From positions 224,873-238,654 of the forward strand of contig MU646689.1 of assembly GCA_026770585.1 (NCBI GenBank): a stretch of 13,782 bases of DNA, given 5' to 3'. Position 1 is the stretch's first letter; the number at the start of each line of letters is the position of its first letter. Source of the DNA: Baffinella frigidus (taxonomy: Eukaryota > Cryptophyceae > Cryptomonadales > Baffinellaceae). The notes beneath the pieces are model-generated. The model did no database searches. It was not told the origin of the DNA and was given only the letters and a program-made list of their open reading frames with translations. Shown here one piece after another: positions 1 through 9,500 of the stretch. The translations under genes were made by a program, and so were the position numbers.

Positions 1-96
1 ACACCCTACACCCTACACCCTACACCCTGCACCCTACACCCTGCACCCTACACCCTGCACCCTACACCCTACACCATACACCCTATACCTTACAAT

Positions 97-131
97 CGAA
101 GGAGGTATCCCGCCTGCAACGCGCGTACCAG
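97..131 (+). pseudogene. Remnant copy a of an upstream coiled-coil exon (LQRAYQ)
   Basis: A GC-rich island inside the heptamer tract reads L-Q-R-A-Y-Q and ends TACCAG followed by GCAGCC. It matches two further islands at 256-285 (EVSWLQRAHQ) and 378-401 (ERLQRAYQ). All three end in CAG in the same frame, as the gene's other exons do, so they are probably relics or copies of an exon just upstream of 542. The base pair after CAG is GC here and at 286, and TC at 402, not GT. I cannot tell whether any copy is still spliced. Confidence 0.4.
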
Positions 132-255
132 GCAGCCCCTACGCCCAACCCTCAACCCTATACCAGGCAGACCCTACACCCTACACCTGAAACCCTGAAC
201 CCTAAACCATAAACCACAAACTATAAACCATACACCCTACACCCTAAACTATAAA

Positions 256-285
256 GAGGTCTCGTGGCTGCAACGCGCCCACCAG
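256..285 (+). pseudogene. Remnant copy b of the upstream coiled-coil exon (EVSWLQRAHQ)
   Basis: This is the second of three related islands. It reads E-V-S-W-L-Q-R-A-H-Q and ends in CAG followed by GCAAAC, which resembles a GC-type splice donor. Flanks on both sides are telomere-like heptamers. The leading GAGGT matches copy a, which has GGAGGT in the same place, so the homology extends upstream of the shared LQRA core. Confidence 0.4.
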
Positions 286-377
286 GCAAACCCTACACCC
301 GAAATCCTACACTGTACACCCGAAACCCGAAACCCGGAACCCGGAACCCGGAACCCGGAACCCGAAACCTGAGACCC

Positions 378-401
378 GAACGGCTGCAACGTGCATACCA
401 G
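378..401 (+). pseudogene. Remnant copy c of the upstream coiled-coil exon (ERLQRAYQ)
   Basis: This is the third related island, reading E-R-L-Q-R-A-Y-Q up to CAG, followed by TCAACC, so it has no usable donor. It differs from copy a partly at silent positions (CGC/CGT, GCG/GCA). It is embedded in CCCGAAA-type heptamers. Confidence 0.35.
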
Positions 402-541
402 TCAACCCCTACACCCTTCGCCTTACACCCGAAACCTTACACCCGAAACCCGAAACCCGAAACCCAACCCCTAAACCCTAACCCGAAACCTTGACTCCTA
501 AACCCTAAAACCAAGACCCCAACCCTACACCCTAAACCCAG

Positions 542-595
542 GAGCTGTTTTCGAAAAGCCGGCAGGAGAAGGAGTCGCTCCAGCGAGAGCTACAG
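542..595 (+). CDS. Exon 1 of the model: coiled-coil segment (ELFSKSRQEK...RELQ)
   Basis: This is a 54-nt exon after the acceptor ACCCAG and before the donor GTTGCG. It encodes 18 residues starting E-L-F-S-K-S-R-Q-E-K and ending Q-R-E-L-Q, phase 0 at both ends. If it joins the 1309 exon directly, Phe3, Lys10 and Leu17 take heptad position a and Ser6 and Leu13 position d, in the same register as the next exon. GC content and the charged, Gln-rich composition contrast sharply with the repeat DNA on both sides. It is single-copy in the window. Confidence 0.6.
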
Positions 596-3500
596 GTTGC
601 GACCCCCCCCCCCGGTTGACTAAAAAACGTTTGACTAATTACCCCCCCCCGGTTGACTAATTTTTTTTTGACTAAAACCTTTTACCTAATTCCAGGCTTC
701 TAGGACCGCCTGAGTAAAACTGGGCTCGCCATAAACGTATTTACTTTTTGAGTAAATCTGGGCTCGTTATAAAAGTTACCTTCGTGTACTGGAGTTTCTG
801 CTCTTCATGTATTTTATGGCGAGCCCAGTTTTACTCAGGCAGAGCTAGGGCTTCTCTGGGACTACTCCTTTTCGGTTTGGGCGTTGGGGGGCTCAACAGG
901 TTATATATCCCCAGCCGTTTCGATCAAGAAGCTCAGAGCTACTGGCTTGCCTTGTTTGCAGCTGAGAGAGCAGGTTATGCTCCCCTCGAAGAAGAAGTTG
1001 TTGTTGTTGTTGTTGTTGCTGTTGTTGTTGCTGTTGTTGTTGCTGTTGTTGCTGTTGGGGTTGTTGGGGCTGTTGGGGCTGTTGGGGTTCTGGGAAAGGC
1101 CTCTCTTCGACCCCGAAGGAGGCCTCTCAAGAGGGCTTATGAATTAGGGTTTAGGGGAGAGAGACGCAGCAGGTTATGCTCTCCTTTGGGGGAACTCAGG
1201 AGGTTATGAGGGAGGTGACCAGGTTATGAGGGAGTTGACTCAACATGTTCGGGTGTGCAGCAGGCTCTGGTGTGCGAGAAGTGAACAGGGTATCGTCCGT
1301 GTGAGCAGATGCAGCAAGAGGAGGGCACAGACGTGCGGCAACAGCTCCTCGCAGTGCAGGAGCAGCACCGCGCCGCCTCATCCCAGGTTCGTGTCCCTCT
1401 CTCTCTCGAGTCAGTCGTGTGACGCTCTCGCCAGCCAGTCCCCCTCAGGGTTCAGGGTCAGAGCTAGGGCTAGTTGTTCACCAGCGCAGCGCGCACTAAA
1501 CCCCAATGTGGTTAGGGACAAAGTGGGTAGGGTTGGTGGTTAGGAGGAGGGCACGGACGTGCGGCAGCTGCTGCTCGGCTTAGGGTTCGGGTTGGAGTTG
1601 GAGTTTGGGAATAGGGTTTAGGGTTAGGGGTCGGGCAAGTCCTCGCCGTGCAGGAGCAGCACCGCGCTGCTTCATCCCAGGCCGCCTTCCCCTCATGTTC
1701 AGAGCTAGGGGGTGAGGGTGGAGGTTGCGGTCAGGGGTCTTACGGGTAGTGGGTTGTAGGAAGTGGCGGGGTTGGATTGTTCAGGGGATAGGGTTTGTGT
1801 TGCTGGAGCAGATGCAGCAAGAGGAGAGCACGTACGGCGGAAACTCCTCGCCTTAGAGTTGGAGTTTAGGGATAAGGTTGAGGGTGAGGGGTTGGGTAGC
1901 AGCTGCTCGGCGTCCAGGAACAGCACCGGCGCGGTGCGGCCATGAACCTCATCCCAGGTCTGCGACCCCGAAACCCAAACCCTAAACCCTAAACCTTAAA
2001 CCCTTGCTCCGGAGGAGGAATTGAACCAAATCCTGAAAACCCTCAACCTTAAAACCCAAAACCCGAATCCTAAACCCCTAACCGTAAACCCTCAACCCCG
2101 AATCCTAGACCCTCATAAACCCCAACCCCTCGCGTGCAGTTGGATGCACAATTTCACCTAAACACTAAACACCAAACACTAAACCCTGAACACTAAACAC
2201 TAAACCATAAACCATAAACCCTAATCCCGAAACCCCAAACCAGCTGGACGCACTCGACCGGGCGATTGCGGAATACCGACGGAGCATCGCCCAACTCAAC
2301 CAGGAGAACGAAGACCTCCAGGGCCGCATCTCGGTGCGTCCAGCCACCTAACGGGGCCATACATGCAGTTATACAGTCTCTACATCAATTATAACCGTCT
2401 CCCTGGTACAAAACATGTCGTGACATAGTCTATACATCTATTATAACCGTCTCCCTGGTAGAAAGAAACCCTGCCTGGTTCAGTCGACCGACGGAGGATC
2501 GCGCAGTTCGGCGTGATAGCTCGGCGAGCTGGGCGATGATCGACCCTGATGCCTAGCTCTCGCGATACTCCGCCTGCGATGCTCAGCCTGCCGCTGGTTG
2601 AGCTCAACCAGCAAAACGAGCATCTGCAGGGCCCTGCAGAAGTATCTCTCTGAGGGTGCCCCTAAACCGGTGAGGGTCCCCCTAAACCCTAAACCATAAC
2701 CCTGCTCCGCCTGCGATGCTCCACCTGCCCAGCTCAACCAGCAAAACGAGCATCTGCAGGGCTGATACGTATCTCTCTGAGGGTGCCCCTAAACCGGTGA
2801 GGGTCCCCCTAAACCATAACCCCTAAACCCCATACCATAAACCATAAACCATAAACCCCATACCATAAACCATAAACCATAAACCATGCACCATAAACCA
2901 TACACCATAAACCATAAACCATAAACCATAAACCTCTAAACCTCACACCCCAAAACCCTTTCCTGGGTAGAAGAGGACAGTCGAGGGACTGTGGACCTTC
3001 AAATCCTGAACCTCACACCCTAAACCCTAAACCACACACCCTAGACACTAACCCCACACCCTATACCCTAAACCCCACCCCTAAACCCCCCGCACCCTGA
3101 ACCCTAAACCACGCATCCTAGACCCTAAACCACACCCTCAAGCCCTCGCCCTAACCCCCACACCCTAAACCCTAACCCTGAACATTAAATAAACAAACCC
3201 CTGTTAATGTTCAGGGGAAAAATATCGAACCCTAAATCCTACACCCTAAACCCTAAACCCTCCAAACAGGTGCTGGACAACGAGGTAGGCGACGCGGCGC
3301 AACAACTCGCCGCGGCCCAGGGCGCTCTCGAACAGGTTACTAGCCCCCTCCCGAGCCACGAACGAGTCCATCTAGCCGCCTAAACGAACCCATTTGCACC
3401 GCGGTTCCTTGGACGTAACGGGCGTGTGTACCGGGGCGTAACGGTTTGGAGAAGGTTGCTGGACAACGAGGTAGGCGACGCGGCGCAACAACTCGCAGCC

Positions 3501-6500
3501 GCCCAGGGTGCTCTCGAACAGGTTAACCCCAAACCCTAAACCCCAGAACCTCATAACCCCATACCCCCGCTCTCGAACAGGTTACGATCCCTAGATACGA
3601 CACCTGTACCAAACATCCTAACCCCCTGTGAAGATTTTAAGGTTTAGGAAGGTTTAGGAACCTTGAAGCCCGCCCAGCAGCTCGCGGCCGCCCAGGGTGC
3701 TCTCGAACAGGCAAACAATAAAATCTTAAACCCCAAACCCTAAATCCTAAGCCCTAAACCCTAGTCCCTAAACACTAATCCCTAACTCATACCCTACCCC
3801 ATACCCTAAACCCTTAACCCTAAACACTACACCGTGACCCCTAATCCCTAAACCCCATAACCCCATAACCCCATAACACCATAACACCATAACACCATAA
3901 CACCACTACCTGCACCCTGAACCCTACCCCATACCCCAAACACCACACCCTACACCGCATACCTGAACCATACGACGACGATACCTTCAACCCCAAACCA
4001 TGTCGGGAGCAGGAGGTAGAGGCGCACGCGCAGGCGCTCGAGTATGAGCGGACGGAGCGCCAACGCCAGCAGGAGTTCTTCGCACTCAAACCTAGCCTCT
4101 CAACCTTACACCCTCAACCATCAAACCCTCAACCCTCAACCCTCGACCCTCAACCCTTAACCCTAAACCCTCAACCCTAAATCCTAAACCGTAGAAACCA
4201 TAAACTTAAACCCTAAACACTCAACACTAAACACTATACACTAAACACTAAACACTAAACACTAGACACTGAACACTAAACACTAAACACTGAACACTAA
4301 ACACTTAACACTAAACACTAAACACTTAACATGGTGAGCAGGAGGTGGAGGCGCATGCGCAAGCGCTCGAGTATGAGCGGGCGGAGCGGCAACGCCAGCA
4401 AGAGTTCTTCGCACAGACACTCGCAGAGTATCCCCCCTCCATACACCGAGCAGGGCTGAGGGCCTCCAACTTCACCGTTCAGGGCTTAGGGCTTGGGGTT
4501 TAGGTGTTCAGGATCTAGGGTTTAGGGTTGAGGTGGGTAGGGCGGAGCGGCAACGGCAGCAGGATTTCTTCGTGCAAACCTTCGCAGAGTAACCCCCCTC
4601 CATACACCGTGCAGGGCTTAGGGCTTAGGGTTTGGGGTTCAGGGCTGAGAGGTCAGGGTTCAGGGTATGGTGTTTAGGGTTGACATTTCAGGGTGTGGTG
4701 TATAGGGTTTATGGGTTAGGTGCGATGGGCGGAGCGGCAACGCCAGCAAGGGTTCTTTGCGCAAATTCTCGCAGAGTAACCCCCAGCCCCTAAAACATTG
4801 ACACCGAACACTGAACACTAAACAATAAACAATACACATCAAACACTAAACACTAACATTAAACACTAAACACTACGCACTACACCCCAAAACTCAAAAA
4901 AACAAGCCCAAACCCCAAACCCCAAACCCCAAACCCAAGACCACAAACCCCACAAACTCCCACCCCCAAACCCCAAACCCCAAACCCCAGATCCCAGACC
5001 ACAAATTCCGACCCCCAAACCCCAACCCAAGACGGAGTTGGAGGGGGCGCTCCGCGGCCCTCGGAGACGTGATAATCCACACACCGGGCTCCGAAGGGAT
5101 TTCGAATAACCCCTAAGCGATAAGACCTAGGACCCTACTGTAGGCAACCCGTAGGGGCATAGGGGGGTTCCTACGGATAAGGAGATAAAACGCATCTGTC
5201 AACGTTGGGGAAGCCACACAGCGGGCTACGAAGGGATTTTCGGCCCAAATCGGGCCACCTTTTTGCTACCTTATCCGTAGGAACCCCCCTATGCCCCTAC
5301 GGGTTGCCTACCGTAGGGTCTTAGGTCTTACCGCTTAGGGGTTATTCAAAATCCCTTCGAAGTCCGCTGTGTGGTACTGCACAATGCAGAGACGACCTTC
5401 TTAAAAGAGGGTGTCAAGAAAAGGCCAATTGTTGCCTCGTGTGGTAACCCGTGAACCCTTAACCCTAACCCTCAAACCCCAACCCCAGGACGGAGTCTGA
5501 AGGGCGCACGGCAGCCGCGCAAGCCCACGCTCTCAAGCTCAGAGTCGTCCAGGTGGCCTAGGGTTGAGAGTTTAGAGTTTAGAGTTTAGGGTTGGAGTTT
5601 AGGGTTTAGGCACCTGGAGACATGAACCATAAACCATCAACTGCAATCCCTCAATTCCAAAAATATCTCGTCGGGCTCAAGCTTCGTGTCGTCCAGGTGA
5701 CGTAGGGTTTAGGGTTTAGGGTTTAGGGAAATGCGTTGAAGACGCTCGTTTCGACGCCTTTTTGTACCGGGGTGCATTTTTAAATGTATTATAGGGCGAG
5801 CCCAGATGGTTTGTTTACGCTCTCAAGCTCCGCGTGGTGCACGTGACCTAAAGTTTTGGGGGTTGAGTTTATTGAGAGTTTAGGGCGATGTATGCTCGTT
5901 GCAGTGCAAACCCGAAGACATAAACCATTAACCATATCCCATAAACCCTAAAACACAGACCCTAAAACACATATCCGAATCCCAAAATCAAAAACTCAAA
6001 CCCAAACAAACCCCTGCAACATACCTAAACTCGAAACCCCTAAACACATACCCGAAACCCGAAACCCGAAACCCGAAACCCGAAACCATAAATATACCCC
6101 AAACCCCGAACCCTAAACATTATGTACCCCAAACCCCAAACTCCAAAATCCAGTCCTGGAACCCTGAAACCGAAAGCGTACCCCCGGAACCAGGTGGACC
6201 GGGAGCTGAAACGGATCAAGGAGCAGCGCGACACCCTCCAGGGCAAGGTATTCATAGTACCTCGATCGCGTTTTAGATTCGTAAAGTGGCTCGTTCTGGT
6301 ACAAATGATAAAACTCAAGGGGCTACAAGTCACTTGTAGCCCCGTGAGTTTTATTGTTTGTACCAGAACGAACCACTTTACGAATCTAAAACCAGATCCA
6401 ATCACTATTAGTATAACTACTGCACGTCCTTAGCCCACCCTGTCCATCTAATCGTTTTACAACGAATTTGGGTTCAAAAGGAAATTTAGGTAGTAAAAAA

Positions 6501-9500
6501 AGATTAAAGCATTTTTATTTTTAAACAATCAGAGATGGTATCCTCTTGCCGGCAAGAGGATGTCTGGCAAGGTATCCTGCCGTTTCAATAGGATTATAAT
6601 CTCTTTGGTTGCAGCCATTTATCCGACCTTTACCATGTAGTAAAAAAAATACGATTTTATCGCAGCTCGATTTTTTTTAGCAGATTCTGGAGCTGTCGAG
6701 TTGGCTTGGATTTTGAGTCGGGTCGGGCAATTCCAAATTCCAGATGTTTTTGTGAGATGACTGGCTTAAATGAAAATTTATGCTATCTGGTGCATGAGAT
6801 TGATGACAAGATAGCATCCTCCACCCATGAGATGAGATGACACAAAACGGCGCATTTTCGTCAGGTTTCCGCCCGACCCGACCCTGGAAAAATCCAAGCC
6901 AACCCGATTTCTACACTATAACCTTTCGGGTTTCGGGTTTTGGGTTTGCACTGTAAGCGCGTAGGTAAACCTAAAACCCCAAGGTGCACGTAAGCTTAAA
7001 ACCCCAAGGTGCAAGGTATCCTCTTGCCGCTTCAATAGGATTATAATCTTTGTAGTTGGAGCCATTTATTCGATCTTCACCCTGTAGTGAAGATCCCGAT
7101 TTCTACACTATAACCTTTTGGGGTTTGGGTTTGCACTGTAAGCGCGTACGTAAACCTAAAACCCCAAGGTGCACACCACTTTCCATTCACACAGTGGGTT
7201 TCGAAAGAAATTTCAACCGTCAATCCGGTCAAAATGTTGGTTCATATCTGTGTCGAGCAATTCTTGATTAGTGCCACGAAAATAAATGGACCGCCGATCT
7301 GCGCAGCAGATCTGAATGAGTCAACTCGTGCAGTGAATCTCGCGAATTTGTCCGTTTGCAAGAAGGCCCAGTACAAATTCTCCCTGAGTTGACTCATTAC
7401 GTTTGGAAGTTCAGATTTTTTTCTGGCCAGAATTTTTTTCAACTAATGAGAGACTCTCATCAGTTGACAAATTTTCACGCAAGGTCATAAGTTCCTTTTT
7501 CACACACACTCGTTCGCGCTAAAAGTGTGTAGATGGCTTATCGTGGTACAGATTTTTTGAAATTCCGGTGGCAAACAGCTCCAATTCCGAATATTTTTGG
7601 CGTGATTCTCGGGTAGAATCAACTTTACTTCTAGACCGTGTAGTAAAATGAAAAACGTTCAAATTTCGACTTCTGACCTGGCGCGGCCCGTTCGGCAGGT
7701 TCGGCACATCTCATAACCTGTCTTGATCTCATAACCTGTGCTTGATCCCTAGATAGCAGGATCGTAACTTGTTCTCTCTATCCCGGCAGGTGCGGCACAT
7801 GGATGCGGAGGCGACGAAGGAGAGGGCAGAGTGGGAGGCCACCTACGAACAGCTCACAGGCACACTCCCTCCACCCTAAACACCAAACCCTCAACACCAA
7901 ACCACAGGTTATCTACCCGGGAAATCCTCAGGCAGTCCTGTTGGGCTCATGTATTTCGTGGGAAAGGGCTCTTTTCCGCGCCAAAGTTGACGGGTTTGTA
8001 CCGTCAACCGAGCATGTCAACTTTAGAATAGATCCCGAAGAGGCATGGACGCGGGGGTGACGAGGCAGTGCTCGGAGTGGTCGAGATGCGGCCCGGACCG
8101 TACCGTTTCGGGTACGCGTCCGGGTCCGGTAACGCCGTAGGACCCTACGGGACGGGCTACCGTAGCGCCCTACAGAATGCGGCTTAGTACCCGTACCCGG
8201 CAACCTATGAGAAGCTCACAGGTTATGTGCCCGGAGAAATTCTGGGGGGGGGTTCCTATCGGGAAAAAACTGAACCAGTCTCGCTTTTATTGTATTTGCT
8301 TTTATGTGTGGCATGTTAGGGTTGTTGCTGCTATCTTGGGCATATGTCTTCTTTCTTCGGGCATATGTCTAACATAGCATTAAACTAATTATGATTCAGT
8401 TATGTTTCGAGATGAATGTACGAGGAGAATATTTACGTTATTTGCCCGGGAAACTCCTTGGGTTATTTGCTCGGGAAAATCAAACGATGCCCTCAAACCC
8501 AACCCCCTAAACCCTAACCCCGAACGCAGAGGCAATCGCGGCCAAAGAAATGGAGCAAGATTCCGCCGCCGCACAACTCGAGGTCTGCACCCCTCACAAC
8601 GCCAGCAGTGTTTTCCTTGCCGCCGATGGTAGAGCCAATATCGTAGGACTTGGCCAAAGCGAAGTTCGAACTAGCGAGATTGCGAACTTCTAGATGGACC
8701 GTAATTATTAGTAAACACCGATTTTTACTGCAAAATTTGGATTTAAAACACGTCATGTCCAAAAGAGTCCATCTAGAAGTTCGCAATCTCGCTAGTTCGA
8801 AGTTCGCTTTGGCCAAGTCCTACCATATTGGCTCTAAATGCACGCCGCAAACAGGTGCTAGCTCGGTTCGAGTTAAATTCGCCGCATCATCAAAAACATT
8901 TAGACGTAGATGGACGGTTAATTTGTACTGGAGATCCTTCTTTAAAACTAACAATGATGAGACCTGATTTAGTGGGACAGAGCTAGAGGTCATGGTCACA
9001 ACCTGGTTATGCTGAGGAGCGTGGACAAGACCCCTTCTTCAGAACATCCCCCACTTATCAGCCACCAGGGGCTTCACGGATACAGTCCATCTAAACGATT
9101 TGTACTGGAAGCTTATCCATTACCCTGAAACCTAACCGGAATTTTGCCTTAAGTTCAAGGCGAAAAGGAAGTCGGCCGCTGCTGAGTGGCTGGACAATAC
9201 CCCTTCCTGAGATCACACCATTCAACCGGTTATGCTCAGGAAGGTTGCGGGCGGAAAGCCAGACTATTCTCCTTTCAAAATGCAGTAAATAGGTTGACCT
9301 CCTTACACTTAATCGGTTTACTACTGGACAAGACTCCTTCCTGAAAACAAACCTTTGAACAGGTTATGCTGAGGAGCGTTGCGGGCGGAAAGCCCGACTT
9401 CTCCTCTGCCCCCGGCGGTACCTCCCCACCAGTGAGCCGAAACAAGAGCAGGGACGGTACCAGAGATACAAGTTCCTTCCAAAGGGGGTTTCCTACGGAG

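Larger units (their letters stand above)
1..541. repeat. Telomere-like degenerate heptamer tract, mostly CCCTACA and CCCGAAA/CCCGGAA variants
   Basis: The stretch is almost entirely a 7-bp periodic repeat related to CCCTAAA. The first 80 bases are CCCTACA/CCCTGCA units; 310-370 shifts to CCCGAAA and CCCGGAA; 430-540 mixes CCCTAAA and CCCGAAA. Three short non-repeat islands (97-131, 256-285, 378-401) interrupt it and look like exon remnants. The small ORF through 264-494 is only the repeat read in one frame. Confidence 0.85.
596..1308. other. Intron 1: poly-C/TTGACTAA block, foldback element, GTT/GCT microsatellite
   Basis: No convincing exon is seen here. From 602 there are two C-runs and four TTGACTAA-like words (616, 631, 653, 668). 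A foldback element follows at 709-839. A GTTGTTGCT microsatellite covers about 996-1090. The word CAGGTTATG or GAGGTTATG recurs at 971, 1171, 1200 and 1221. The segment 915-973, between CCCCAG and CAG/GTTATG, has splice-like borders but is 59 nt long and would break the 0-0 phase of its neighbours, so I do not call it an exon. Confidence 0.6.
2334..3269. other. Intron 3: degraded exon-3 copies, direct repeats and CCATAAA tract
   Basis: After the donor there is a short direct repeat (TTATAACCGTCTCCCTGGTA at about 2389 and 2441). Next are remnants of exon 3 (2486-2512, 2600-2632, 2730-2762), two copies of a roughly 120-bp unit, and C-rich heptamer DNA from about 2820. CCATAAA dominates 2830-2935. 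A 13-bp hairpin sits at 3176-3216. A small GC-rich patch at 2965-3000 has no match elsewhere in the window. Confidence 0.6.
5553..6193. other. Intron 6: telomere-like DNA in both orientations with two 3' fragments of exon 6
   Basis: G-rich TTTAGGG DNA (5560-5610, 5705-5730) alternates with C-rich DNA (5920-6190). Fragments GGCTCAAGCTTCGTGTCGTC (5674-5696, ends CCAG/GTGACG) and ACGCTCTCAAGCTCCGCGTG (5817-5842, ends CAC/GTGACC) repeat the end of exon 6 plus donor. The 6050-6090 run is CCCGAAA. A GGCGAGCCCAG word at about 5796 is a scrap of the 709-839 element. Confidence 0.6.
6392..7789. other. AT-richer island of repeats within intron 7
   Basis: This long intron has almost no heptamer DNA. 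It contains a 22-bp perfect palindrome (6540-6561), a foldback with arms 6700-6728 and 6871-6903, and two direct repeats (6903-6989 with 7095-7174; about 6569-6642 with 7013-7090). Small hairpins lie at 6780-6817, 7294-7311 and 7317-7398. ORFs of 60-70 codons exist on both strands, but none shows a recognisable motif. The end (7720-7789) leads into the acceptor TCCCGGCAG. I see no gene here. Confidence 0.55.
8583..9362. other. Intron 9: foldback element and degraded tandem units around exon-10-like copies
   Basis: After the foldback at 8631-8835, 8836-9000 has no match I am sure of. Two segments reading N-L-Y-W-R-S (about 8920) and N-D-L-Y-W-K-L (about 9099) resemble each other weakly. From 9006 a unit recurs: GTTATGCTGAGGAGCGT, and separately CTGGACAATACCCCTTCCTGA (9190) with CTGGACAAGACTCCTTCCTGA (9333). 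These precede early copies of exon 10 at 9006 and 9229. Confidence 0.5.

Noticed and set aside
1-541. A true chromosome end
   Set aside because: Units are strongly degenerate, contain exon-like islands, and similar tracts recur inside the gene, so this is interstitial telomere-like DNA. The window edge prevents certainty.
915-973. Possible extra exon between CCCCAG and CAG/GTTATG
   Set aside because: The 59-nt length is incompatible with the phase-0 exons on both sides. Two frames are open through it (the third meets a TGA), and none has a second copy to support it.
748-1209. 153-codon ORF with a poly-Val/Ala stretch
   Set aside because: It is carried by the GTT/GCT microsatellite and crosses a foldback arm; it has no splice or start support and no motif.
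4428-4433. A stop codon ending the protein after exon 5 (GAG-TAA in copies)
   Set aside because: GTAACC and GTATCC at the same position work as donors. The resulting phase-2 end is matched exactly by the phase-2 start at 5489, so a splice is more likely than a terminus.
4866-5084. Minus-strand ORFs of Gly-Val-Trp-Gly-Leu-Gly-Phe repeats
   Set aside because: They are the complement of CCCCAAA heptamers; a 7-bp repeat cycles through all frames and yields such peptides without being coding.
6040-6433. Overlapping ORFs of over 100 codons on both strands
   Set aside because: They run through the 121-bp palindrome and heptamer DNA. The only supported coding part is the 54-nt exon at 6194-6247.
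7242-7707. Minus-strand ORFs of 62-66 codons
   Set aside because: They have reasonable composition but no recognisable motif, no splice context and overlapping hairpins; not enough to call a gene.
8514-8967. Two 100-codon ORFs on opposite strands with the same peptide
   Set aside because: The shared peptide comes from the 69-bp inverted repeats at 8631-8699 and 8767-8835; no independent coding signal.
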